The notes beneath the pieces were generated by a model that made no database searches, was not told the origin of the DNA, and saw only the letters and a program-made list of their open reading frames with translations. A DNA stretch of 64,000 nt from Exaiptasia diaphana (taxonomy: Eukaryota > Cnidaria > Anthozoa > Actiniaria > Aiptasiidae), in contig NW_018384422.1 in the NCBI RefSeq assembly GCF_001417965.1, positions 847,692 through 911,691 of the forward strand, given 5' to 3'. Below are positions 12,901-24,335 of the stretch, piece by piece. Position numbers and translations under genes: made by a program. The stretch's first letter is position 1; every line of letters starts with the position of its first letter.

Positions 12901-15900
12901 TTGTTACTCCATCTCCTTCCATGCTCCAAACATCAACTCTACCATCATCCACACCATCAACCCGCACGCCATATTTAACTACTGCAAGAAGTTCATCATT
13001 GACTTCAATATCCTTTGATGTAAGCTATGTAGTTACACCAATTGTATCATCATCACCAGTATCGTCATCTTCAGTACTCCCCGTATATACCAGCACAACA
13101 AAGCAAAGCGACACTGCAACATCAAGTTATAGTTCAGTAAGCAGTGAGGTGAATGTATCAACTTCAAGTCCAGGATTATCAAGTCAGATAGTTGTTACTC
13201 CATCTCCTTCCATGCTCCAAACATCAACTCTACCATCATCTGCAACATCAACTCACACGCCATATTTAACTACTGCAAGAAGTGTATCATTGACTTCAGG
13301 ATCCTCTGCTGTTAGCTATGTATCCTTTGTAACCTCTGTAATTACACCAACTGTATTGTCATCACCAGTGCTCTCTGTTACTTCAGCTTTTAAAACTACT
13401 CCTACCTCATCATTTCTTCCAATGTCCACATCTGTTCTTCCAACAATGCTGCCTCCAAAAGGTAGGAAATCTTACAAATACCATATATACTGTATTATAT
13501 ACTACATAGAGCCTTTGATGAACAACAGATATAAGTGGTACAAATGTATTGCTGGCTAAACAATATTTCATAAAAGAAGTCGTGTTAAGTGTAGAGTGAT
13601 AACAAGTTAAGCAAATTCAGCTTAAAGTTATAAATAGAATAATGCTATTACTTAGTTGTTTATAAAAAAAAAACATTACTGTCAAAGTTAAATTCAAGCC
13701 TTATTTCACATTGCTTTTGAATTCTTTTAGCACCCTCCTCACCCCCATTAGATGTTGCAGTCTACAACACAAGTACGACCTTCGTCATCGTATCATGGAA
13801 GACACCACCAGAGGAAACACTCAATGGAAAACTGAATCATTATGAAGTCGATGTACAAAAGATTGACTCTTCTGCTTGTCAGGAAAATGTCACAAATACT
13901 TCTTTCAGTACACCACCAAGTTCTTCAGCTAATAGTGTTAGCAGTAGCTATGATAGTCAAGTAAGTCTGGAACCTACATCAAGTGTCAAGACAGTGCTTG
14001 CATTGTCATCTAGTGTGAAACCAACAGAACCAACAGGACCACCTAAGCCTCCATTAAGCTTGACTGGTTTAATTAATGCTGGATTAAACCTAAGTAAAAC
14101 TATTAACAATCTAGAAGTGTTTACATGTTATGGGATTAAAGTCAGAGCCTTTACATCCTTACCTGGCCCATGGAGTCCACTTGTACTAACAAGAACAATG
14201 AAATCGGGTAAGAACTTGACTTTTAATGTATTTAAGGAATAAAAGACGAAATTCCGTGTTTGATACTCTGATCAAAACACGCGGGATGTAGGGAGAGCAC
14301 GAGAGAAGCGTAGGAAACCACGACGCGTAGCGGAGTGGTTTCCAGCTTTTCGAGTGCTCTCCCTACATCCCAAGTGTTTTGATCAGAGTATCAAACATGG
14401 AATTTCGTCTTTTATTTCTTTTCTAAAATTAAAAGAAAAAAAGAAATTTTTGACGTGCGCGAGCGTGTTTTGATACTGTAATCAAACATGGTTTTCGACC
14501 AATCACAGCGCGCGTAGTATCCTAAATATTTTAGAATTCATTATCTTGCATTATCTTGTCTGCCTTGCCTTGCCTGGTCTTGACTTACTTTGGCTTGCCA
14601 CATTCTAACTTTTATTTATTTTGATTTGCAAGTTTAATTAGATATGATGATGAAATTTCTCAATTTATATTAGAGCCAACATTTCCACCTCAAAATGTGA
14701 CAGCTTCTACAATGTCATCAACATCTATTTTAGTACAGTGGTTGCCACCTCTTCACATATATGGAGTTATCAAGCATTACATTGTAGAATACTTCAGTGC
14801 TACACAAAGAAATAACATAACTACAGCAGATAATTCAACAAGTCTTAACTTGACTTCATTACTGCCATATACAACATATTATGTGAGGGTTAGAGCTGTA
14901 AACGCTGCTGGTCCTGGTCCTCCTAGTGAAAACGTCACCAGCACAACACTGGAAGATGGTAATAATGGTTCTGGTATCTAATGAACTTATAAACCTGTCA
15001 TTCTCTTCCTAGTGTCTCTGTTTGTACAATGATTGTATAGTTTGTATTCATATTTTTATAATAACTTGTACATTTCTCATGCACTGATTGGTCTAGAGCT
15101 ATTGTCACTGAGAGTTTTGGCAATGGCAATGACGCTTACTGCGTAAGTGGAACCATGAGCATAAGCAAGTGGTTTCACTGCAAAGTTTTGAGAATTTTTG
15201 ACATCAATTTCATTGTGAATAAGAGTACAGACAATGGAATTGTTTGCGAATTGTTTTTTATAATAAAAAGTAGATTTCTCCATTTGAATCGTGCCATTGT
15301 CAAAACTCTCAGTGGCAATAGCTTTCGACCAATGAGCACATGAGAAATCTACAAGTTATTATAAAATTTGTATTTGTATTGATCTCACTGTCATTTCATG
15401 TTTTGTCTGTCTCTTTCTGTCTTTGAGAATAGCGTTGTCAATTATTTCATGGGCAAATTCTGTCTGTCTTTAAGACAACTGGTCCCTTTATCTATCAAGC
15501 TGAAACTCTTTCTATACCACTTTTTATCTTTGTATATAGCACCAAGTCCTCCAACTAACTTCACCATCCAGAGTGTGAATGCTACAAGTCTGTATACAAG
15601 ATGGAGTCCTCCAAACAGACTCAATGGTGACTCAGTAAAATACAAACTGTATTACAGACTAACAGCTCATAACAATAGTAAAGATGCAGCGGCTTATGAT
15701 GGTGAAAACACAGAGTTTGTTCTTACTGGACTACAAAAGTTATCTAACTATACCATAAGACTGTTTGCATATAATTATGAGTTTCATAGTCAAGAATTTA
15801 GGGCCTTTGCATTCACACTCCCCACTGGTATGTATGTATTTTTATTATTTAACCTTTCAAATCCAACCAAAAATATCTGATTAAACATCTTTGAATTCCA

Positions 15901-18900
15901 ATAATTTGACCATAAGATTGTAAAACACATATTTTATACTACATAGGAGAATTATGGTACACTTAGCATTGTAGCTTCATGCAGTGAGTTTTGAAAAATG
16001 TTGTATTTTATATATTAATGATAGTTTTATGGTAAAATATCAGTTGCCACAGAACCTCTTGGCCTCCAGGCATGGAATATCAGTTCAACCTCAGTTTTTG
16101 TTACCTGGCAACCACCAAAGCATATCAATGGCATCCTTACAAATTATAAGGTGAAATCAAGAATTCTGAAGATTCTTTTCAATCATATTTGAGAGCATGA
16201 TATTTTTCATTAATAGTCTAGAGTACTATTTAGTTAAATAGTAATGTGATAAAGTTAGATCGTTATTTCATTTACCCTCTATTCTCAGTTTTACTAAATT
16301 TGCTTTCCTGTTTTATTCATCAGGTATTTTACAAACCTAACGACAGCTCATCTATCCCTGGGGAAGTTCTAACCAATCTGTCAACTAATATAACTCTACA
16401 TTCAATGCGTGTATACACATTGTATATCATCTATGTATGCGCTGTTATTGATCAAGAATGTGGTTTACGTGCAACTGTTTTTGTCATGACTGGGGAAGGG
16501 GGTAAGTCTTTTCTAACTCAGTGAAGAAAGTTGTGTTGATCACAGCTCTTGACAGTATTGAACATGTTTATATGTATTTGTGGTTTTAGTTCCAAGTGAA
16601 GTACGTTCCTTCAGTCAATATGACAAAACATCAACTACAGTGGGGTTGAAGTGGAATTCCCCTGAGTATCCTAATGGACTCATTGGTTATGAATTATTGT
16701 ATGGCAAGTTGGCTGACTTCAAGTTGCTGAAAACACTAGAAACAAATGTAACAATTTCAAAGCTGTTGCCCTACACTAACTACACGTTCATAATTAAGGC
16801 ATACAACTTGAGAAGTAGTCAAAGTGGTCCTTCAAGGAATATTACTATACAGACACGAGCTAGTGGTGAGTGACTAATTAGTATTTACGTTTTTTTGTTT
16901 GTTTGGTTTTCCTGTCTCGTCTCTTTTCATTCCTTTCTTTTATATGAAATATCCATTCTTCAACTTTACCAATTTTTCCCAAAATTTCTATTTTTTTCTA
17001 TGCATTTATCTTTCTTTTCTTTTGTTCCTCCTATTTTTATTCATTCTACTTTAATCTTGATATTGACAATTATTATGTGTTTTTAGAACCGTCTTTACCA
17101 CGCAATGTACNACTTGTTAGTCCTACAAATGTGTCCTTGACCATTGCTTGGGATTATCCAGACCCACTGAATGGACATTTATTGTACTGCACTATAATGG
17201 TTGCTGAAGTAGGGAATAGTCAGTTTATTGACCCAGTAAAGGCGTATGTAAATCCCTGTATAGTCAAATCTCTTAAACCGTTCAAGGAGTACTCAGTGTA
17301 TGTGTTTTGTACTACAAATGGAGGTTCTGGTCCAAAATCAGAGACGAAGACTTTTGGTACATTACCATCTGGTAAGACTGTAGTTAGATAACAACATTGA
17401 TTATACTAATAGGCTTACTTAGCGCAATGAAGAGTTTATTTTCACTAACGTATAAAACCAAAACTGACATTCACGGTTTTTCTTTAGACTTGTTTTTTAT
17501 TGTCTTGTGTCATTTTGTGTATTTTTTACAATATGTTTAACCTTGTCTAGCTCCACCTCCAGTCACGCCTATTAAGCCACCAAATAAAGACACTATCACA
17601 CAAGACCAGATAGTAATAGAACTCGAAAAGGCATCTGACTCCAACGGAAAAATAAGGTACTTTTTGACTATTGCAATTTTAAAACATTAAAATGTTTTAT
17701 CGTTGGAAAAATCCTTAACAGACATAAAATATGTGTTTGTGTAACAGCAGCTTTCCTTCTTTACTAAGTCTGATTGCTAATGCAAACGATAGTTTTAGCA
17801 GCTTCTAAGTTCTTTATAATGTTATGTATGTATTTATTAGCTACTACCAGGTGGTTGTGCTGGAGTTATCAAGTAACAGCGATGGAAAGGCCATCAGGCC
17901 AGACAGAAACCCTGATGATTACACTCCAAATGAACTGTATACTTACATACAAGCAAAACTACTGAAGCCAAAGCGTGTCCCATACATCGCAGCTCAATTC
18001 CCAGCCGAGGAATTCTCAAAATATCAACTATTCAAAATAGGGGACGGAAGGAATTTCAGCATAAGGGCAAGGAAACGAAGAGACACTACTGACCAGTATT
18101 ATAATGGACCATTACAGCCGAGTACGTTTTATACGATGTTTCAAAGAGCGGCTGTAAACAAGGTAAAGTTTTATTACAAACATAATCACCAAGAACTTTG
18201 GTTGAACATATTTCATAAGCTTTTTCTAAAATATTAAAGTATTTTATGGGTTTTTAGGATGTGTATAGATCTACTGGATGGACTCAGCCAGTTACTACGT
18301 CAGGTAATGTATCAGTATTATGATGTAATCATCATCATCATCATCATCACTTTGCATACCAGAAGCGGTTTTCAGGAACAATTCGAAACCTGGTTTTTGA
18401 TTGCTCTTTTACTACAGGACCTCCATTTAGGTTAGGCTAGGTTTTTTAGATTAGTTTAGTGTTCATTTTAATGTTTTGAAGAGCATCTATTTGTTTGCCG
18501 TTTATTGTTTTCTAAACCAATCTTTAGATTCGCTTCAAGCGACTCATCAGAAGCACGTGATAATATCTCAATACTGTATTAATCATTTCTGTCTTTTTTA
18601 CACCAGATGCAGCCACTAAACAGAAGAGAAAAGAACGTTCCTCTGATACAAATATCGGTCTTGTGGCTGGGCTGTGTGTGACGCTAGTCTTTCTCATCGT
18701 TGTTGCTATAGTTGTGTTCCGGCTTGTGTGGAAGTAAGTTCTAAAAACTACCATAAAGGTAGATGTTATTGGACTAAATACGAACAGCCTAATTGTCTCT
18801 CTTTTGATACTGTTCATTTTTTATACTAAATGGAATCGGAACGCTCTTTCTTTGGTAATGAATCTATTTTGTAACAGGAAACGTCGTTTTCCATTTGGTA

Positions 18901-21900
18901 TGATGTTGGATGATGAAGGTGACTACTCGAATCGATCGTTTAAACTCAAGAAGATAAGCAGAAGACGTACGTCTAGTCGTGGGTTGATGGGATCAACTGA
19001 CTCACTTGATAACCTCGATGACATAAACAGACGTAGGTTCCGCCCTCCCTTCCTCCCTTCCTTTCTCCTTCCTCCCTTCTTCCCTTCTCTCCTTCCTTCG
19101 TTCCTTCTTTCACTCCTTCCTTCGCTCCTTCCCACCTTGCCGGCCATCTTGCTCCTTTCCTTCCTCCTTTCACATTGATTGCTCCTTTTTTTTTCTTCCT
19201 CCTTCCTTCCACCTTGCCTGCTTGCTTCCTTTCCTCATTTCTTCCTCCCTGAGTACTTCGCTCTTTTCTTCTTCACACTTCCTTCTTTACCACCCTTCCC
19301 TCCCCTCACTCGATGACAGCTTTCACGTCTACCTATCTGCCTTCCTTCTTTCATTATTTTCCCTGGAATTCCCCTACTTCCTTACTAGTATTCCTGTAAT
19401 CTTTCCTTCCTGTCCGGTTTCTGTTCCTTTCTACCATTCTTCGTCTTCCTTTTCAGTCCTGTTGTTTACAATGTTCAACCACTCAGTCCTTTGACACTTC
19501 GTTCACTTTTCACCGTTTTCGTGCTCATTCTTTCGTACTTTTGGCTTTGAAAATATTTTAAGGTTGTATTTTAATGACATTATAGGAAGAGAGCCTATTC
19601 CCGTAGATGCATTTTCCAGTCATGTGCGACAAATGCATATTGATGGAGACATTGGTTTCTCTGAGGAATATGAGGTCAGTACTACTTTGCAAAGATATTT
19701 TTCAGTAGTCTGTATTCGTGTAGGAAGAAGAAAGATAAGTAATTTAATATTTACATTTCTTTTCAGCTTGTCCAACCTGACGACACGGACTTTACGTGGC
19801 AACATTCCCTGATGCCAGTTAATAAACATAAGAACAGATACGCTAATATTGTCGCTTGTAAGTTAATCGTGTACTACATTGTGTATTGTTATGATTATCT
19901 CATTAGCTTACATTGTTATTATGTACGTAGACGATCACTCGCGCGTTCTACTCGCTCCAATTGAAGGTGTTCAAGGTTCTGATTATATCAATGCCAACTA
20001 CATCGATGTAAGTATTCCTTAAGACTAACTACTTGAAGCTTCCAGGCTTTATTTTCTCTAGTGATTCACTGTCAACCTAAGACTATTTCTTTTTTGAACT
20101 CTAGTTTATTTTCTTTCTTTTGTGCTTGAGAAAGCAGTTTGTTATTGTTGTTTTTGATGTATTTGATTTGATCCGATGTTTTTGTTTCATTGTTTATAGG
20201 GTTATAATCGTTCTGGTGCGTACATTGCCACTCAAGGTAATCTCCGTGAAATGCGTATTGTTAGAAAGACGTGATATTTGTGCTTATTCTTCTATGGAAA
20301 TTCACCATATAAATTCAAGAATACTTCTCAGTATTTTGGAATTAGTATTGAATTCTAATATACTAATTTTTGCAGGGCCATTGCCGGAGACTTTTGATGA
20401 CTTTTGGCGTATGATATGGGAACAAGGAACTGCAACTATTGTTATGCTTACACAGTTAGAAGAACGTGGAAGGGTGTGTACCTTGTTTTATTTTCCTGTA
20501 CTAGTTTTATGTTGTCAAGGTTAAAAAGCATATAATCCTTTAGTCTAGATTTAATCGTCTTGATATCCCTTCAGCGTAAATGCGACCAGTACTGGCCGGA
20601 CCGTGGCACACATACGTACGGAATGATACGAGTGACCGCTAGCGAATCATCACACATGTCTTACTACAACCTGCGTGTGTTTCTTATATCACACAAAGAC
20701 GATGAAGAAGAGCCACGACAAGTAAAGCAATACCACTTTACTTCCTGGCCAGATCATGGAGTACCAACCCATCCTGTACCTCTATTATCACTGGTTCGTA
20801 CAGTTGCTCATGCAAATCCTTCAACAGCTGGACCAGCCATAGTGCATTGCAGGTGGGTAACGATATATTCTTGTCATCTCTGTATTCTTATCTTTCTAAC
20901 GATTCTGTGTTTAGTGCTGGGGTTGGTCGTACTGGTACTTACATAACCTTAGATTCTGTGCTGCAAAGAATCGAGAAGGAGCAAACTATAGATGTATATG
21001 AATTCGTACAGAATATGAGATTGAAAAGGAATCTGATGGTGCAAACAGAGGTACGCCAAGCCCTTAGAATAAAACAGAAAACAACAAAAAATATAGATAT
21101 ACTGTCAATCCAAGAGATCAAAGACTGTAGTTACATCAGATAACTTAGTAAGATCAGATATCTTTCTATCTGGTGCTAGTGTTGCTTATCTTTAGCTTTG
21201 CTTGGTGCAAAACAGTTCTTATCTCTTTTTTATTCATTCTCATTCATTCCCATTATTTCATTTCCAGTCACAGTATGTTTTTATACACGACGCTCTAGTC
21301 GAGGCTGTATCGTGCGGGATTACCGAGTGCGAAGCTAAAAAGTTTGCATCAAGGCTTCGTGATCTACGTGAGACAGACCCCAATTCAGGTCGTACCTACA
21401 TGGAAAAAGAATTTCTTCGATTGGTAAAAGATGAGAGACATCATTCTACGTTCAAGGCGGCGAACATGGGTGTCAATTCATCTAAAAACAGATATCTCAA
21501 TATTCTACCATGTGAGTAACTTGATATCCAGAAAATAGTTTGTCGGGGTCTGAAGGTTTGCATGTCAATAATTCTTTATTCGTGTCTTATTTTTCCCCAT
21601 TGTATATTTTTTTCATTATTCATTATTCCTTTTGGATTTTGTTTTTCATCATTCATTATTCCTTAGCAGTTTTATTGATCATTCATTATTCCCAGTCAAT
21701 TTTGAACCGTTATTCATTATTCAATATTCACCTTGAGCAGACCCCGATAGTTTGTGACTTTGGGGTATACGTTTTGTACTATCACTGCACTTTTGTATTT
21801 TAGATGAACAAACAAGGGTTCCTTTAAAAATGAGACCTGGAGAGGTTGGATCTGATTATATCAACGCGAGTTATATTGATGTAAGTAGAACACACAATAG

Positions 21901-24056
21901 TTGTTGTTTCAGTCTTGTATCGCGTTATTCTAACCGCAAAACGGCAATAGATTAGTTACTTGCTTAACATTGCATGGATAGTGCAGACAACAGGTTTATT
22001 CCTTGTTACCTTGCGAGCAGAGGAATTTTCCACCCCCAATTCCTCTGCTCGCAGGGTAATTCCTTGTCGAATGAGAAAGATTGTATCATCCAATAGGATT
22101 TAGGTCATCTAAGAATTTGATTGAAAGTTATTGGGTGATCCGCGGATATTCTCTATTGGACAGAAAAAGGAAGAAGCTGCTAACCTTAGCAATTTTCTTG
22201 AAAGCTTTCCATAACTGTGTTTCTGATGACCATAATGCTGTACCATGTCTCTTCACGTGGTTCAATTGTTCCCTGTAGTACTTTACGCCCATGCTCTGAT
22301 ATTACGGTTGTTGATCAGTTTTGTAGCTACAATACATTATTTGTCATCCAGGGATATTGTCGTCGGAAGGTTTACATTGCAACTCAAGCCCCTTTACCAT
22401 GTACATTTGAGGATTACTGGAGGATGGTATGGGAGCAGGGCTCTTGTGCTATCGTCATGTTGACTAAAGAAGAAGAAGCAGGAAAAGTAAGATTTCCCTT
22501 TCTTCCTTCCTCATTCCGATTCTCATTATTTCCATTTTAGTTTTGGAAAGTTGTTTGTGTTCTATTAGCCTGCTTTCATCTGGGATTTTTTATCGAAAAA
22601 AGAATTTCCGAGAATTTCGAATGTGACACAATTTACAATGTACTTACAATAGCAGGTGTTGCTATAATGTAATATTGTATCCCATTTTCCATTTATTTTA
22701 TTTCACTGAGTTTCAATGATAACGACAATTCGTTAGGTGAAGTGTCATCGTTACTGGCCGTCAGATGGTACTCGTATTTTTGGTGATGTTTTAGTCGAGC
22801 TAACAGAGGAGGTGTCCTACACCGATTATACCATGAGGCAGTTCAACATGACCCATACTGAGGTAGATTGTGTTTTGCTTTCATTTCCTTATTTCCTCTG
22901 TAACGTTTCTCATTTGTTTGCCCTTCGGTTTCCCTGTGCTTCTTTTTCTTCTCTGTATATTCCATTTTCTTTTCTTGATTATTTTTTCACGTTTTCACCA
23001 ATCATATAAATGATAATTCAAAGATCCATTAATAACCTTGCTGACCTGGAATCGGGTACATTCTTGAAGTACTTTCATTGATTTCCAGGAAAAGGACTGT
23101 CGAGTTGTGCGTCAATACCATTATACTGACTGGCCTGACATTGGACTACCAGAATCTGGTGTTGGAATTATTGATCTTATTGGCCAGGTAGAAAAATGGC
23201 AACAGCAAAGTAACAATTCGATTATTACAGTCCATTGCAGGTAATACTCACTTTGCGTCAACATTTATTATTGCTGTAATCCACCATGATAAGTAAGTTT
23301 GATGTTTGATCAGGTGGTTTTATAATCTGTTTTCGTTGTGAGGCGGAAAATCCTCATGATTCTTAAAAAGCTTTGGGTCAATATCTTAATAAAGTTCACT
23401 CTTTGAAGTACAATCCCACATGGAATGGAGATCTTCATTAAATACTTTATCACATCCACTCATGACTAAAAGTTGGCTCAAACTTGGCGTGTAAGAATTA
23501 TAAGTATTCGAGTCTAATTCTCATTGTTTTTTTAATTCTAATTGTGCTGGCGTCGCTCCTGCTGAAGTGGAAGAATAACAAATACTTGATTTATGTTTTT
23601 TTTTGTCTACTAGTGGTGGCGTTGGTCGTACAGGAGTGTACTGTGCTATAAGTATTCTAATCGAACGAGTCAAGTCTGAAGGAGTGATTGACGTATTCCA
23701 GTCCGTGCAGTCATTAAGATTACAAAGACCTGCCATGGTTCAAACTTTGGTACGTTATGATTTGTTTTGTATTCTTGTCAGATAAAAACGGGTTGAGCTC
23801 AATGGTTTAATGACATGTTCAACTACGATTTCTTTATATTCAATTTGGTTTGGTATTGTACTTGACGCTGTCTAGTCCTAGTAGTTATATATATATCTGT
23901 CTAGTCTTAGTAGTTATATATATATCGCGTGCAAATCTATCAAGAAGTCTCCATTAGTTTCTACTTTGCCTCTTCTTTCAGGAACAGTACGAGTTTTGCT
24001 ATTCAACATTGCAAGAGTACTTGGACTCCTTTGATTTATACGCAAATTTTAATTAG
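9925..24056 (+). CDS. LAR-related receptor tyrosine phosphatase with mucin-like stalk (28 exons)
   Basis: Type I membrane protein that removes phosphate from phosphotyrosine. Exons: 9925-10006, 11884-13461, 13731-14207, 14674-14958, 15540-15827, 16044-16150, 16324-16501, 16590-16865, 17087-17371, 17551-17656, 17841-18162, 18258-18303, 18607-18733, 18878-19032, 19586-19674, 19767-19857, 19931-20007, 20200-20236, 20376-20473, 20575-20852, 20915-21050, 21268-21511, 21804-21880, 22352-22486, 22737-22862, 23089-23240, 23614-23749, 23982-24056; 2020 aa. Order: signal peptide (1-28); Ser/Thr-rich stalk (29-553); six FN3 domains (554-1185); a LAR-type membrane-proximal domain (PYIAAQ, YYNGPL) with a furin-like RARKRR; TM (about 1360-1382); PTP D1 ([24 protein letters not shown], Cys about 1660); PTP D2 ([24 protein letters not shown], Cys about 1950). 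The end ALQEYLDSF-like segment [14 protein letters not shown] resembles LAR. It has no Ig domains, unlike LAR. One N affects one residue in FN3-6. Catalytic assignment is by motif; ligand unknown. Confidence 0.92.
11440..11636. repeat. CCCTATCCCAGA-rich repeat in RPTP intron 1
   Basis: The stretch contains repeated CCTATCCCAGAC / ACCCTATCCCAGATC motifs and the string CATATAGCAAATATACTGTAG. The latter matches the right end of the element at 7934-8392 (TATAGCAAATATATATGGGAG). It looks like a partial or diverged copy of that family without the G/C-run caps. The rest of this 1.9 kb intron (10007-11883) shows no convincing exon. Confidence 0.5.
12810..13366 (+). repeat. Coding tandem duplication in the mucin-like stalk
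   Basis: Two tandem units of about 285 bases (starting about 12810 and 13095) encode nearly the same Ser/Thr/Pro-rich peptide. Both begin [11 protein letters not shown] and pass through [20 protein letters not shown]. The copies differ by scattered substitutions and a small in-frame insertion (Tyr-Ser) in the second, so the duplication is recent and has kept frame. It lengthens the probably O-glycosylated stalk. Confidence 0.9.
14238..14416. mobile_element. Palindromic MITE (about 180 bases) in RPTP intron 3
   Basis: An almost perfect inverted repeat. The left arm runs AATAAAAGACGAAATTCC, TTTGATACTCTGATCAAAAC, GGGATGTAGGGAGAGCAC. The right arm is its complement, ending at AAATTTCGTCTTTTATT-like sequence. 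The loop lies around GACGCGTAGCGG. Immediately to the right, at about 14464-14495, sits a further short fragment (GTGTTTTGATACTGTAATCA) of the same family. No coding capacity. Confidence 0.85.
15057..15357. mobile_element. MITE with long terminal inverted repeats (about 300 bases)
   Basis: Lies in RPTP intron 4. The left end ATAACTTGTACATTTCTCAT continues through GATTGGTCTAGAGCTATTG and GAGAGTTTTGGCAATGGCA. The right end is its inverted copy finishing ATGAGAAATCTACAAGTTAT, giving terminal repeats of about 68 bases with a few mismatches. Flanking TATA/TTATA sequence on both sides fits a TA-rich target. The middle holds no transposase. It is the same family as the fragment at 1814 in LIG4. Confidence 0.88.
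18326..18350. repeat. (ATC)n microsatellite
   Basis: Short ATC trinucleotide run in RPTP intron 12. No other signal. Confidence 0.85.
19036..19300. repeat. Polypyrimidine (CTTCC-rich) tract
   Basis: About 260 bases of strand-asymmetric C/T sequence dominated by CCTTCCTTCC-type units, in RPTP intron 14 just before the first phosphatase exon. Open frames on both strands here are a by-product of the base composition. The tract may form triplex (H-DNA). Confidence 0.85.
21617..21728. repeat. Four spaced ATTCATTATTC motifs in RPTP intron 22
   Basis: The motif ATTCATTATTC recurs four times at intervals of roughly 30-45 bases, separated by unrelated TTTT-containing spacers. It is a minor dispersed direct repeat of unknown origin. 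Confidence 0.6.
22006..22059. repeat. Short hairpin in RPTP intron 23
   Basis: The arms TTACCTTGCGAGCAGAGGAA and TTCCTCTGCTCGCAGGGTAA flank a loop containing TTTTCCACCCCCAA. Only one mismatch was seen across a stem of about 22 bases. It resembles the miniature foldback in LIG4 intron 2 in size. Confidence 0.75.
23868..23926. repeat. Two-copy 29-base tandem repeat in RPTP intron 27
   Basis: The unit CTGTCTAGTC followed by YTAGTAGTTATATATATAT occurs twice in tandem, differing at one position. It lies about 55 bases upstream of the last exon. Confidence 0.75.
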
Positions 24057-24329
24057 ACTTTGGGACGTGAATGGTGTCTCGTGCAAAACCCCCCGCGTTG
24101 AGAGTGGTCCAAAAAATAAACTTGAGACAGTGAGGCCGCTGGACGTGCTATACTTCAATTTTGATGAATTCAGACTCAATATGAAAGCGTGATCATGTGG
24201 TGATCATGCATCGTGCTGCGGGATACCTGTGGCGATATATGAATTTACAGTTTGATTCAGTCAAACACGCATGCGTGTATGTAATTGCCGCTGGTCGAGA
24301 GTCCACTGAGTGAAACGAGATCAAAGTAG

Positions 24330-24335
24330 AATAAA
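24330..24335 (+). terminator. Poly(A) signal of the receptor phosphatase
   Basis: The first AATAAA downstream of the phosphatase stop codon, about 275 bases away. Inferred from position and motif only. Confidence 0.55.

Noticed and set aside
18923-19212. Gly/Arg/Lys-rich frames on the minus strand
   Set aside because: By-products of the polypyrimidine tract in a phosphatase intron.
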